The position numbers and the translations under genes were made by a program. 64,000 nt of DNA, from contig NZ_CP067420.1 in the NCBI RefSeq assembly GCF_016653635.2, positions 179,501 to 243,500 on the forward strand. Reading direction: 5' to 3'. Positions within the stretch are counted from its first letter, which is position 1, and each line of letters begins with the position of its first letter. Source of the stretch: Skermanella sp. TT6. Its GTDB lineage: Bacteria > Pseudomonadota > Alphaproteobacteria > Azospirillales > Azospirillaceae. The notes beneath the pieces are model-generated. The model was not told the origin of the DNA and made no database searches. It saw only the letters and a list, made by a program, of their open reading frames with translations. Shown piece by piece: positions 26,378 to 34,950 of the stretch.

Positions 26378-26457
26378 ATTTCGGTGTCCCCAGCTGCTGG
26401 TGCGTGTCCCTAACGTGGGGTAGACTTCAGCGGAACAGTAGTCTGTTTCGCGAGGGG

Positions 26458-26643
26458 GTGGAAGTGGCTTTCAAGGTGCCATTGGCGAAGGCCAAGGATG
26501 CGCTGATCGAGCAGTGGCTCAGGTCGGCGCCGAAGGCCGGCGGGTCGTCGGCGGGTCGGGTTTACCTGCCCGGCCTTGGGAAACCGAAGGCCGAGCATCG
26601 CGGGAAGGTGCAGCTGGGTGGGGATACCGGTGCCGCCGCGTGA
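26458..26643 (+). CDS. Hypothetical small protein, 61 aa (weak)
   Basis: A GTG at 26458 or 26464 follows a GAGGGGG ribosome binding site and gives VAFKVPLAKAKDALIEQWLR then AGRVYLPGLGKPKAEHRG. It may be a gene remnant, since a natural-looking stretch in another frame follows (PREISIVLAQHVLMDEFRTG). Not recognised. Confidence 0.3.
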   Translation: MEVAFKVPLAKAKDALIEQWLRSAPKAGGSSAGRVYLPGLGKPKAEHRGKVQLGGDTGAAA

Positions 26644-26708
26644 GATCAGCATCGTTCTCGCGCAGCACGTGCTGATGGACGAGTTCAGGACCGGGGAGAT
26701 AAGCGGAA

Positions 26709-27035
26709 ATGCCCCAACGCGGCGAGAGAGATGTCGGTATCCATTTTGGGCGGATCTCGCCGGCCTGCTGGGAGCGGATAAAGGATCAGCCGGGGGCCAT
26801 CGTGGAAAAGGCGATTCCGATGCTGGTCGAAGCACGAAGCGCCGGCCGGGACATCCATTACCGGCCGACGCTGAAGGTGGGGGTATCCAAGAAGCTGTGG
26901 CTGACGCCGGAAACGGTTGAAGCGATCGACCGGATCAGCGCCGTGACCGGACTACGGCGAACGCCGATAATCCTGGCAGCCCTCGACCTGTATTTCGGCG
27001 GCGCTCCAGCAGGGCTGGGCCAAGCAGATGGCTGA
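26709..27035 (+). CDS. Double ribbon-helix-helix protein (relative of 60130-60465)
   Basis: 108 aa. The second half, KLWLTPETVEAIDRISAVTG then LRRTPIILAALDLYF, is a ribbon-helix-helix DNA-binding motif. The first half, SPACWERIKDQPGAIVEKAI, PMLVEARSAGRDIHYRP, aligns with a first RHH-like half. The whole lines up in order with the regulator at 60130-60465 of the conjugation cluster, so both belong to one VirC2-like double-RHH group. It stands alone between two mobile elements and may be a leftover of a conjugative region. The ribosome binding site (GGGGAG) lies about 10 bases before the ATG. Confidence 0.5.
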   Translation: MPQRGERDVGIHFGRISPACWERIKDQPGAIVEKAIPMLVEARSAGRDIHYRPTLKVGVSKKLWLTPETVEAIDRISAVTGLRRTPIILAALDLYFGGAPAGLGQADG

Positions 27036-27132
27036 CTGCCCGTTTCGAAAGTAAGGCGCAGGTCTGCGAGCGTCGGCGATGGGGTTGCGGTACGACTGTT
27101 CACGAGGGCAATCCTGATGGTGGAGGCTGCCG

Positions 27133-27804
27133 ATGTGGACGCCCGAAGATCGCGCGCTGGTTGGGGATTTTGGCTCCGGCCAAGCCTTGAGCTGTGACCA
27201 GTATCGCCTGCTTGAGGCGTTCATTCCGCCTGCGAAGCCGGGCGGGCGGCCTCGAACGATGACATGCGGCAGTTACTGGACGGCCTGTTCTACGTCGTGC
27301 GGACCGGCTGCCAGTGGCGGCATCGGCCGCCGCCCAGTTTTCCGCCATGGCCTACGGTGTATCTCTAGTTTCCGCGCTTTCCTGCAGGCCGGCGTCTGGG
27401 AGACCATGCGCCATCATCTGCTGACACTGCCGCGGGAGGAGGGGCGGGAGCCAAGCTCGGCGGTGCCCATCCTCGATACACGAACCGTCAGGACGACGGA
27501 AAAGGGGGGCCGCGCGGCTACGATGCGGCCAAGAGGATCAAGGGATGGATCGTTGAAGCCCCGCGATCGATGCGTCACGTCGCGGTCGATACCTCCGGCT
27601 TCCTGCTCGGTGTTCTCGTCCATGCCGCCAATATCCAGGATGCCGACAACGCCGGCGATCTGCTGACGCGGATCAAGGGTCAGTACCGTTGGCTCAAGGC
27701 GATCTTCGCCCACAGCATCTACAACCGACTGCCGGTTCTGCTCGCCTGCTTCCTGCTCGACCTGACACTGATCATCGTCCGCCGGATCGCCGGCACCTCG
27801 GGTT
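27133..27804 (+). pseudogene. IS5-family (IS427-group) transposase, frameshifted and truncated
   Basis: It starts MWTPEDRALVGDFGSGQALS and follows the IS427-type sequence across frames: LLEAFIPPAKPGGRPRT, LLDGLFYVVRTGCQWRH, FRAFLQAGVWETMRHH, DTRTVRTTEKGG, HVAVDTSGFLLGVLVHAANI. At least three frame changes are visible. The 3' end is cut by the inverted repeat of the ISL3 element at 27805 after VRRIAGTSG. No downstream remainder is visible after that element, so the region was also deleted. Confidence 0.8.
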
Positions 27805-27850
27805 TGTCAGGCGTCATGGGAAACTGGGTTCTTCGTTCTTTTGTGTGCAC
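27805..27850 (+). repeat. ISL3 left inverted repeat (46 bp)
   Basis: It opens TGTCAGGCGTCATGGGAAAC and ends TTCTTTTGTGTGCAC. It pairs with 29628-29673 with one mismatch. Confidence 0.85.
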
Positions 27851-27961
27851 GTCCTGGAGTTGTATCAACGGCTTAAGCCAGCGAACTAGCAGGGGCTGAT
27901 GCCATGGTGCACTGGCCGTCTTATATGAAGATGGCACTCTCAACAATGACGCTGTTTTCTG

Positions 27962-29594
27962 TTGATTACCCTCGACTTTTCCGAGTTCTTTCCAAGCCTC
28001 CACATCATCGATCGGATCGATCCTCACCGCCCCCGAATGACGCTCCGGGTGCAACTGGACCATGTGGACGCCGCCTGTCCGGCATGTGGCGCCCGGTCGG
28101 CGCGGAACCACAGCCATTACTGGCGCAGTCTCGCCGACGTCCCCTGTTTCGGACGTCCGCTCATTCTGCTGGTGCGCATCCGCCGCTTCCGCTGCGTCAA
28201 CGCCGCCTGCCGCTAACAGACGTTCGCCGAGCGTCTGGCGGTGATTGCCCGCCCCAGGGCTCGCCACACTGATCGCCTGCGTGCCCTGCACTATGCCGTC
28301 GCCCTGGCGCTGGGCGGCAATGCCGGAGCGCGCATGACGGGTACGATGGCGATCCCCGTCGGCGCCACGACGCTGCTGCGCCGCATCCGCGAGGCGGTTC
28401 CCGATCCGGCGCCGGAAGTCCGTGTTCTCGGCGTCGATGACTGGGCTTGGCGCAAAGGCCAGAGCTACGGCACGATCCTGTGCGATCTGGAACGGAGCCG
28501 CGTCATCGACCTGCTGCCTGACCGCAAGGCGGTGACCCTGGCGGCTTGGCTGCGGCGCCACCCCGGCGTCGAGATCATCGTGCGCGACCGCGCCGGCGCC
28601 TATGCCGACGGGGCTCGTCAAGGAGCGCCTCGGGCCGTTCAGGTTGCGGACCGGTGGCATCTCCTGCGCAACAGCGGTGATGCTCTGCGCGGAGTGCTCG
28701 ATCACCATCACCGTCATCTGACCGAAGCCGCCCGCGTCGCGGCAATGTCGGCTCCGGTCGAGACGGTCGCCAACGACAATTGTGCCGATGGCGCGGATGG
28801 AGTCGGGATGTCGTCTCCCAACAAAGCTGAACGTCGGTCACTGGAGGCGCGTGGCCGGCGAGAGGCCCGCTTCGAGGAAGCGGTTCGGCTGCGCGCGCAG
28901 GGGATGTCGATCAAGGCGGTGGCCAGAATGCTCGGCGTCGAGCGCAAGACGGTCCGGCGCTGGCTGCGCGCCGGGCGGGCTCCGACCTGGCTCCACGCCG
29001 ACCGGGGCCGGAGCATTCTCGACCCGTTCCGGGATTACTTGGAGACGCGCTGGGATGCCGGATACCGCAACGGCGCCGGGCTATGGCGGGAGATCCGCGA
29101 TCGGGGCTTCGCCGGACAGGACGGTGTCGTCAAGCAATGGGCCGCCCGGCGCCGCCGGGAGGATCAGCTTGCCAAACGGACTTCTCCCGCCAAGTCCTCG
29201 GCGAAGCCGGCACCGCCGCCCACGACGCGCAAAGCCGCGCGGATGCTGATGAGCGAACCGGACAAGCTGGATGCGGAGGAGCGCCGGTTCACGACGGCGC
29301 TGCTTGAGCTGTCGCCGCCGATCGCCCAGGCGGTCGATCTGGCGAAGGCATTCTCGACTATGATCAAGCAGGGTCTGGCCGGCCAGCTCGACGGCTGGAT
29401 CAGCGCCGCCGAAGAAGGCGGCTTCAAAGGCTTTGCCCGGAGCCTCCGTCAGGATGTCGAAGCCGTCCACGCCGCCTTGACGCTACCCTGGAGCACCGGA
29501 GGGCCAGATCAACCGGCTGAAAGTCGTAAAGCGCACCATGTACGGCCGCGCCAGTTTCGATCTCCTACGCAGCCGCGTCATGGCAGCTGCTTAG
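27962..29594 (+). pseudogene. ISL3-family transposase with internal stop and frameshift
   Basis: From the TTG at 27962 the frame carries an N-terminal zinc-finger block (DHVDAACPACGARSARNHSH, CVNAACR) and then stops at TAA 28214-28216. Reading through it, the ISL3 DDE domain follows: VRVLGVDDWAWRKGQSYGTI, RVIDLLPDRKAVTLAAWLRR, HPGVEIIVRDRAGAYADGAR. Another block (MSIKAVARMLGVERKTVRRW) is helix-turn-helix. A +1 shift near 29497 separates the C-terminal block QINRLKVVKRTMYGRASFDL from the main frame. With two lesions it should be inactive. Confidence 0.85.
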
Positions 29595-29627
29595 GTGAAA
29601 ATATACCCTGGACTTCCTCCATAGGCT

Positions 29628-29673
29628 GTGCACACAAAAGAACGAAGAACCCAGTTTTCCATGACGCCTGACA
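29628..29673 (-). repeat. ISL3 right inverted repeat (46 bp)
   Basis: The reverse complement of the left repeat with one change (CATGGAAAACT against CATGGGAAACT). Confidence 0.85.
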
Positions 29674-29828
29674 CATGGCGCACCCTGGAGGCCGTCGAGT
29701 TCGCCACCCTGGAATGGGTCGACTGGTTCAACCACCGGCGCCTGCTCGAGCCCATTGGCAATATCCCGCCCGCCGAGGCCGAAGCGCGCTACTATGCTCA
29801 AACCGAGGACGTCGCCATGGCGGCGTGA
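29674..29828 (+). pseudogene. IS3-family OrfB transposase, C-terminal remnant
   Basis: The frame reads VEFATLEWVDWFNHRRLLEP and IGNIPPAEAEARYYAQTEDV, the classical IS3 OrfB ending. The DNA after the stop up to about 29869 (CGGCGCGGTTCA) looks like the IS3 right end. The rest of the element is missing. 29870-30031 shows no gene. Confidence 0.8.
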
Positions 29829-30031
29829 CTCAACCAACCCGGCCTCCGGTAAACCCGGCGCGGTTCACTATAGCAGTGCCCTCGATCAAAGCGTGATAGC
29901 CGGCAGGGAGTTGCACAAGCGACTGGCGCCGCTTGAGGAACTCGCGGAGACCAAGGGTCCTTTCGTATAGGTTAGGTCTGGGTGCTGCGGGACCGGGGAT
30001 TGGTATAGCCCGGACTGACGCCGATGCCCGG

Positions 30032-30724
30032 TCACGCTTCCGGAGACCCGAACAGCCCGACCTCGGCAATGCGCCGGGCGACGACCGGCACCCAGCGGTT
30101 CAGGTCGTGGCGGTCCGCGGGGGTGAGGCCGGGATCGCGCCGCAGCGCCGCCCGAAACCAGGTCTGCCGCACACCCGGTCCTGCCCGCTCCAGCGCCGCG
30201 ATGCACTCCGGCAGCGATCCTGGTCCGGCCCGGGCGCGCAGCCTGGCGTCCAGCGTCGTCAGCAGGTCGTAGCGTCGGCGCCGCCGCTCGATCGCGTCGC
30301 CGAGAGGGCCGCGGAAATCGCCGACGGTCGGCATCCGCCGCCACGCCCAGCGCTCCCAGATCGTCCGGTACGCCCGCATCCACAGGTCGCGCGGCCACGC
30401 CGCCATGACCTCGGCGTCCAGTTCCAGCGCGCGCCGGTCCAGCAGATCGAGCCGGTGGCGGTCAGCCAGGGTCACCAGGGCATCCACGATCTCGGCCGGG
30501 CGGCCCGGCTCCAGGTCCCGGCGCGCCTCCGCCACGGCCACCCCGAGTGCTTCCCGGAACGTCTCCGGGATCGCCACGGTGTCGAGCCAGAACGGTTCCC
30601 GCGCGGTCCGCGCGGCGAACGCGTCCACGTCCTCCGCCGGTGGTGCGCCGGCATCGCCGGCCGGCGCCGTGCCAGGGGCAAGGGGGATCACATCGCCCAC
30701 CGCGTCAGCCCTCCATCCAGCCAT
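30032..30724 (-). CDS. Hypothetical protein, 230 aa
   Basis: The ATG at 30724 lies inside the end of the upstream gene (20-bp overlap), suggesting coupling. The N-terminal 35 residues are Ala/Pro rich. The rest is helical with many Arg and Trp (EVMAAWPRDLWMRAYRTIWE, RWAWRRMPTVGDFRGPLGDA, RRRRRYDLLTTLDARLRAR). No membrane segment. I do not recognise it; it is the last gene of a plasmid-type minus-strand unit behind the winged-helix protein. Confidence 0.6.
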   Translation of the reverse strand: MAGWRADAVGDVIPLAPGTAPAGDAGAPPAEDVDAFAARTAREPFWLDTVAIPETFREALGVAVAEARRDLEPGRPAEIVDALVTLADRHRLDLLDRRALELDAEVMAAWPRDLWMRAYRTIWERWAWRRMPTVGDFRGPLGDAIERRRRRYDLLTTLDARLRARAGPGSLPECIAALERAGPGVRQTWFRAALRRDPGLTPADRHDLNRWVPVVARRIAEVGLFGSPEA

Positions 30725-31742
30725 CCACGGCGTCGCCCCGGCGCGCCATCATGCTGGCCAGCACCTCGCGGCCGAGCGAAGCGTTGCGCTCCCGCTGCTC
30801 CGCGTAGTAGCCGCGCGGCGCCGACCGCAGCGGCGGCGCCCGGGTTTCGCGGGGCGGCACGGCCGAGGCGACTGGACGGCGGCCCGGCGCGCGCTCGGCC
30901 AGCGCCCAGCGGCGCCACGCCGCCGAGGGATCGGCATAACGCAGGCCCCGCGCCCGCGATCCGCAGACGAACACCTCGGTCATGTACCGGGCGTCCAGGT
31001 CGGGCCGGTGCGCCGCCAGCCATGTGAGGTCGCCGTCGCCCGGCTGCCAGTCGGCCGGCACCGGACAGTTCCGGTCGTCGCCGCCGTTCGGCACCGTGAC
31101 GCTGCCCGGTGTCCGCTCCCGGCAGTGACAGCCCGCGCACCGCAAGTTGGCGTCGCTGGAGGAATCCTTGTTCAGGAGAGTCTGTTCCCGGTGTGTGTCC
31201 TCCGTCACACCGGCTGGTGTCGGAACGATCACAGCCGCCGGTGCGGGCTTAATCGGCCCGGTCACTTCAGGCGCCGCGGGTTCCGCCGGCGGGGGCCCGG
31301 GCGGTGGCGGATCGTCCGCCACGGCCGCGTCCTGGCCGCCATCGCGCGCAGCACCCCGCGCGCCGCCGGTGGAGGGACCGGGACTCGGCTCGCCGGAGAT
31401 ATCGGCTGCACCGTCCTCCAAGGCGGCGAGGTCGGGCAGGCGGTAGCGGCAGGCCAGGTTCCAGCCGTCGCGGTCGGCCCGGTACTCCTTCTCGACCGGC
31501 CCGCCGGGCCCGCACAGCCGGGCGAGCACGCGGCACACCCACTCGCGCGAGCGCCGGAGCAGGCCGGCCAGCGTGCGCTGGCGCACGACGCACACGCCGT
31601 CCGGGCCGGCATGCACGGCGAGGACTGTCAGCACCGCCAGTTCGTCGACGCCGACGCCGGGGTCCTCGAGCCACCGTGCGGGCACCCGGGCGAAACGTCC
31701 GGCAGCGGCCGGGGCGGAGATGTCGGCGTGGTCGGTCGGCAT
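30705..31742 (-). CDS. Winged-helix replication-like protein, 345 aa
   Basis: The start is the ATG at 31742 with GGAGGT 5 bases upstream. The N-terminal 100 residues form a helix-turn-helix of the type used in plasmid replication or primosome proteins: FARVPARWLEDPGVGVDELA, VVRQRTLAGLLRRSREWVCR, VLARLCGPGG. A long Pro/Ala-rich linker follows, then a region with CAGCHC. The C-terminal part is YMTEVFVCGSRARGLRYADP, SAAWRRWALAERA. It could be a replication initiator or a regulator of a plasmid. No iterons were seen near it. Downstream gene overlap suggests an operon. Confidence 0.55.
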   Translation of the reverse strand: MPTDHADISAPAAAGRFARVPARWLEDPGVGVDELAVLTVLAVHAGPDGVCVVRQRTLAGLLRRSREWVCRVLARLCGPGGPVEKEYRADRDGWNLACRYRLPDLAALEDGAADISGEPSPGPSTGGARGAARDGGQDAAVADDPPPPGPPPAEPAAPEVTGPIKPAPAAVIVPTPAGVTEDTHREQTLLNKDSSSDANLRCAGCHCRERTPGSVTVPNGGDDRNCPVPADWQPGDGDLTWLAAHRPDLDARYMTEVFVCGSRARGLRYADPSAAWRRWALAERAPGRRPVASAVPPRETRAPPLRSAPRGYYAEQRERNASLGREVLASMMARRGDAVDGWMEG

Positions 31743-31804
31743 GGTGACCTCCGTGCGGTTCGGGGACTGCCGCGCGGGATCCGGGCGGGCGCGCGGTGGG
31801 GAAC

Positions 31805-32050
31805 TCATCGCCGGGCGCCGGACGCCGGCCGGGCGGCGAAATAGCGGCAGGCCGGCGAGCCGGGATCGATCGGGCTGCCCTTGCGCCCGGTCAGCGCCCT
31901 GTACTTCGCGCAGACGAAGCGGGACCCGTCGGGAGACCGGTGGGCGCAGCCGGAACAGCGGGCGCCCTGCGGGCCGGTGCCGGGGAACGCCGCGTAGCAG
32001 CCCATCCGGGCCTTGCCGCCGACGTTCAGCAGGGGATACATGTTCTCCAT
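31805..32050 (-). CDS. Cysteine-rich small protein, 81 aa
   Basis: The start is the ATG at 32050 after GGAGTGACGACG. The cysteines are spaced RMGCYAAFPGTG, ARCSGCAHRS, RFVCAKYRAL and SPACRYF, suggesting a zinc or Fe-S binding fold. It ends 62 bases before the winged-helix gene on the same strand. Not recognised otherwise. Similar small Cys-rich proteins are common in plasmid backbones. Confidence 0.6.
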   Translation of the reverse strand: MENMYPLLNVGGKARMGCYAAFPGTGPQGARCSGCAHRSPDGSRFVCAKYRALTGRKGSPIDPGSPACRYFAARPASGARR

Positions 32051-32055
32051 CGTCG

Positions 32056-32556
32056 TCACTCCGCGGCGGCGTGAACGGCGGCGACATGCCGCCGGAAAGC
32101 GCGCAGGCGGTCCCTGACCCGGTTCTTCCAGGCCGGATCGCCGTCCAGGATGTCGATGCCGAGCCGGTCCAGCATGGTGGTGTAGGGATGCCAGTCCGGT
32201 CCCCCGATCCCGGGCTGGGCGAACGGCGCGTGCGCCACGACCAGCGCCGCCGCCTGGATCTCGTCGCCGGTCGCCAGCTCCAACTCGACATCGTTGGCCA
32301 GCGCGCACGCCTCCTCGATGGACAGGGGAAAGGTGCCGGCCGCTCCCGGCGAGCGGGGGTGGTAGTCCCGGCCGAAGTGGTTCGCGGCCGCGGTCACGAA
32401 CCGGCTGAAGGAGAACCCGAGGATGGTGGTGGAGCGGGCCCGGAGCACGAGACAGTGCCGGCCCGCGACCGGGCAGGTCAGCAGCCAGCCGACCAGCCCG
32501 GCACGCACGCCGTCGGCCAGGAGGCGGCGCTGCGCGCAAGTCAGGCGATGTGCCAT
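32056..32556 (-). CDS. Hypothetical protein, 166 aa
   Basis: The ATG at 32556 follows GGAGGATTCGCC. The sequence is HRLTCAQRRLLADGVRAGLV, LVLRARSTTILGFSFSRFVT, AAANHFGRDYHPR, FPLSIEEACALANDVELEL, and a helical end KNRVRDRLRAFRRHVAAVHA. No membrane segment or catalytic motif is clear. It overlaps the preceding zinc-ribbon gene by 16 bases. Its end is 5 bases before the Cys-rich gene, so all four small genes are cotranscribed. Confidence 0.6.
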   Translation of the reverse strand: MAHRLTCAQRRLLADGVRAGLVGWLLTCPVAGRHCLVLRARSTTILGFSFSRFVTAAANHFGRDYHPRSPGAAGTFPLSIEEACALANDVELELATGDEIQAAALVVAHAPFAQPGIGGPDWHPYTTMLDRLGIDILDGDPAWKNRVRDRLRAFRRHVAAVHAAAE

Positions 32557-32768
32557 GGCGAATCCTCCGGCCAGGACGTCCCGTCGGCGACGAAATCGCG
32601 GACGCCGGATTTCCACATGTCGCGGTCCTTGCATTTCCGGCAGATGCGGTTGGCGGGGCCGGTACTGGCGAACGGATGGCCGCACGAGAGACAGCGTCGC
32701 TCTCCCTGCCCCTGGCGGCCGGACCCTGCCGATGCCGGCACGGTCGTGCCGAAGTCGGGTCGGACCAT
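32541..32768 (-). CDS. Zinc-ribbon protein, 75 aa
   Basis: The core is RRCLSCGHPFASTGPANRIC then RKCKDRDM, a C-x2-C ... C-x2-C ribbon. The start is the ATG at 32768. It lies 3 bases after the upstream gene and overlaps the next. Role unknown. Confidence 0.65.
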   Translation of the reverse strand: MVRPDFGTTVPASAGSGRQGQGERRCLSCGHPFASTGPANRICRKCKDRDMWKSGVRDFVADGTSWPEDSPWHIA

Positions 32769-32771
32769 GGG

Positions 32772-33035
32772 TCACCCCTCCCTGGAATGGAGGATCACGG
32801 GCAGGGGAGGGGCCTTTCGAACCGCGGGCATCGGAGCGGGGCGGACATCGAAACCTGCGGCGCGCAGGTCAGCGGCGACCTCGTCCCAGCGGCTGCCGGG
32901 TGCGACGGGGACGTAGACGACACTGAGGGCCGGAGGATCGGCGGCGGTCCCCGTGAGGCTGCCGCCGGGCGGGCGGCACGGCCTGGACAGGAACGGGCGT
33001 GTGCGGTACCTGGGAGTGTTCATCGCGTTGAGCAC
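32772..33035 (-). CDS. Hypothetical protein, 87 aa
   Basis: A GTG at 33035 with GGAG 8 bases upstream (an ATG at 33023 is the alternative). The C-terminal half is ordered: DPPALSVVYVPVAPGSRWDE, VAADLRAAGFDVRPAPMPA. First gene of the closely packed minus-strand set ending with the 230-aa protein. Confidence 0.5.
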   Translation of the reverse strand: MLNAMNTPRYRTRPFLSRPCRPPGGSLTGTAADPPALSVVYVPVAPGSRWDEVAADLRAAGFDVRPAPMPAVRKAPPLPVILHSREG

Positions 33036-33102
33036 GTGGGGAACTCCGGTTGGAAGACCGGAGCGGGGTGTGTTCGCAGCACATCCCGCACCGGCCGGTC
33101 GA

Positions 33103-33441
33103 TCATGCGGCTGGGACGCGGGGTGCCGTGCGGGCGGTGTCGATGGCCTCCTCTCCGGCGACCCGGACCTCATGAGCCGAACGGACGGTTTGCTCCGAAA
33201 CCGCGGCGATCCTCTCACCCCGCCGGCCCGCGGGCGGCGCGACGCCGTTCCCGCGGGCAATGGGAGAACCGATGGATGTATCGAAGCTGCCTGTACTGTC
33301 GATGCCGTTCATTGTCATCTCCATGCAGGACCCGCCACCATAGTTGAGGATCTGCATCATGACAAAACTCAGAAAAGTACTTTCTGGAACGTCATGCATG
33401 AGGTTAGCCGGGCGTACATAGGCGTATTTATTTGTACTCAT
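33103..33441 (-). CDS. Hypothetical protein, 112 aa, starting in an AT-rich patch
   Basis: The frame from the ATG at 33441 reads MSTNKYAYVRPANLMHDVPE, STFLSFVMMQILNYGGGSCM and then RGERIAAVSEQTVRSAHEVR. The first half is in unusually AT-rich DNA (about 33330-33480), unlike anything else nearby. An internal ATG at 33312 with GGAGATGACA is the alternative start, and then the AT-rich patch would be leader or promoter DNA. Family unknown. Confidence 0.4.
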   Translation of the reverse strand: MSTNKYAYVRPANLMHDVPESTFLSFVMMQILNYGGGSCMEMTMNGIDSTGSFDTSIGSPIARGNGVAPPAGRRGERIAAVSEQTVRSAHEVRVAGEEAIDTARTAPRVPAA

Positions 33442-33461
33442 CTTCGTGATCTTTGTGAATA

Positions 33462-33950
33462 CTAGTCTCTTTGATTGACTCTGCCAATACGGTTTCTCCG
33501 CGGGGGGCGGCGTCGGTGCCCTGTCCAGCCTGCCGAAACCATTGGCCGCCCCCACCGAGAGCCTCCCTCAGGCCTGCGCCCGAGATCGGTTGGGAACATC
33601 GCCTCCAGTGGCGTCGGGTCCGCCCACACGTCGCCGGCCTCGGGCAGGCGCGTCGGACCGGTGGCGATCAAGCGCATGACCAGGGCTTTGGCCCGTTGGC
33701 GCTCCTCACTGTCCGCGATGTCGACGCCGATGACGGACGCCTTGCCAAGCAACGGCACTTGCATGGCCGTGTCCTCGTGGGCGGACAGGGCTTCGGTACG
33801 GGCCGCGCCGTCCGATGTCGCTTCCATCACCCCGAGTTGATTCCGGGCCCGGCTTGGCCGGCGCGCCAAGTGGTCGATCAAGGGGGCTTCGAAGGCCAGC
33901 GCCGCCGAGTGCCCCGGTGAGGGCGGGAGAGCACGGTCGTCAGCCGGCAT
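33462..33950 (-). CDS. Hypothetical protein, 162 aa
   Basis: The frame opens at the ATG at 33950 with no strong ribosome binding site; an internal ATG at about 33762 gives MQVPLLGKASVIGVDIADSE, ERQRAKALVMRLIATGPTRL, PEAGDVWADPTPLEAMFPTD. The last 40 residues are arginine-rich and may be beyond a frame change. Not recognised. Confidence 0.4.
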   Translation of the reverse strand: MPADDRALPPSPGHSAALAFEAPLIDHLARRPSRARNQLGVMEATSDGAARTEALSAHEDTAMQVPLLGKASVIGVDIADSEERQRAKALVMRLIATGPTRLPEAGDVWADPTPLEAMFPTDLGRRPEGGSRWGRPMVSAGWTGHRRRPPRRNRIGRVNQRD

Positions 33951-33997
33951 GTCGCGGGATCCCGATACCGGCTTTCAGCCTCAACGTTCGCGGCAGG

Positions 33998-34879
33998 CTA
34001 TGGGGGAAGCCGGTTCAGGAGTCGGTCCAGTTCAGCGCGAGCCGCCTTGATGTATCGCCGGTCTGCGTCGCCGGGGTCGAGGCGGCCGTCGTCGGGTGCA
34101 GCACGGGCCAAAGGCGGCCGGAGCTTCCCGGCAGCAGCCGTGCGCTCGATGGCCGCGGCGTGTCCCGGATCGGCCTCCCGGACCTGTCGCAGTTCCGCCC
34201 CGTGGCAGGCAAGCCAACACTCGCGCGCCTCCGCCGTCGGCAAGGCCGTCAGTTCGGCGACGGCCAACCGGGTCCAGGCACCGATCAGCGGGTGGCCATC
34301 GGCATCGGCAACCATCGCCAGCCGGGTCTCCGCAGCGGCACCATCGACCGAGTCCTCACGCGGTGTCGACGGGGAGGTTGCCACGGTGGCCTTGAAGGGT
34401 GCGGCGACGATCCGTCGGGGCGCAAGGCCTGGCTCAGTCCCGAATGCCCGCGCGTCCTCCATCGGCAGCACACCAATACGGTACAGGACGCGCCGATGCA
34501 ACGTGTCAGGGCCGCGCTCCAAGTCGAAGCCGGAGGCTGGACGCAACGACTTCCTGCCGCCAGGGTCGCCCGGTTCGGCCGCCTCCACATTCCCCGCCTT
34601 AATCATTCCGGCTTCACTGTATAGGGGACCTGTTGCGGTCACGACGGCGTCGATGCCGGCCAACCGGTAGCCGGCAACCGCATTGGGTTGGGAACTGTAT
34701 TGCAATCTTACCCAGGCGGTGATCTCGAAGATGGCACTGGCGATTGTGGGCGGCAGTCCGGATGGGCCGATACCCGCCGGTCCAGAGGTTGCCTCCTCCA
34801 GGACCGTTGGTGCTCCTGTCCTCGCTGTTGCGCCGACGCTGCCCAGGCGATAGATGATGTCATGTTCCTTGCGGGTCAT
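33998..34879 (-). CDS. Hypothetical protein, 293 aa
   Basis: The ATG at 34879 has GGAG 8 bases upstream. The first 110 residues are PTIASAIFEITAWVRLQYSS, QPNAVAGYRLAGIDAVVTAT and GPLYSEAG. The C-terminal half is helical and Ala/Arg-rich (DGHPLIGAWTRLAVAELTAL, RRYIKAARAELDRLLNRLPP). No recognised domain. It is between two other unknown minus-strand plasmid genes. Confidence 0.5.
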   Translation of the reverse strand: MTRKEHDIIYRLGSVGATARTGAPTVLEEATSGPAGIGPSGLPPTIASAIFEITAWVRLQYSSQPNAVAGYRLAGIDAVVTATGPLYSEAGMIKAGNVEAAEPGDPGGRKSLRPASGFDLERGPDTLHRRVLYRIGVLPMEDARAFGTEPGLAPRRIVAAPFKATVATSPSTPREDSVDGAAAETRLAMVADADGHPLIGAWTRLAVAELTALPTAEARECWLACHGAELRQVREADPGHAAAIERTAAAGKLRPPLARAAPDDGRLDPGDADRRYIKAARAELDRLLNRLPP

Positions 34880-34950
34880 CGCGGGAACTCCGGTGTCAGG
34901 CGAAAGCCGGGAGAGTGCTTGACCCACTCCCCGGTGCCGGGTTCGATGGT

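Larger units (their letters stand above)
27805..29673 (+). mobile_element. ISL3-family element (1869 bp), inserted in an IS5 remnant
   Basis: The limits are 46-bp inverted repeats with one mismatch. The single coding region is an ISL3 transposase. The left flank is IS5-transposase DNA and the right flank is an IS3-transposase tail, so a recombination or deletion must have occurred at one side. No duplicated target is evident. Confidence 0.8.

Noticed and set aside
25538-26385. Target-site duplication around the IS6 element
   Set aside because: The flanking 8-bp sequences differ (CTTAACCC and ATTTCGGT).
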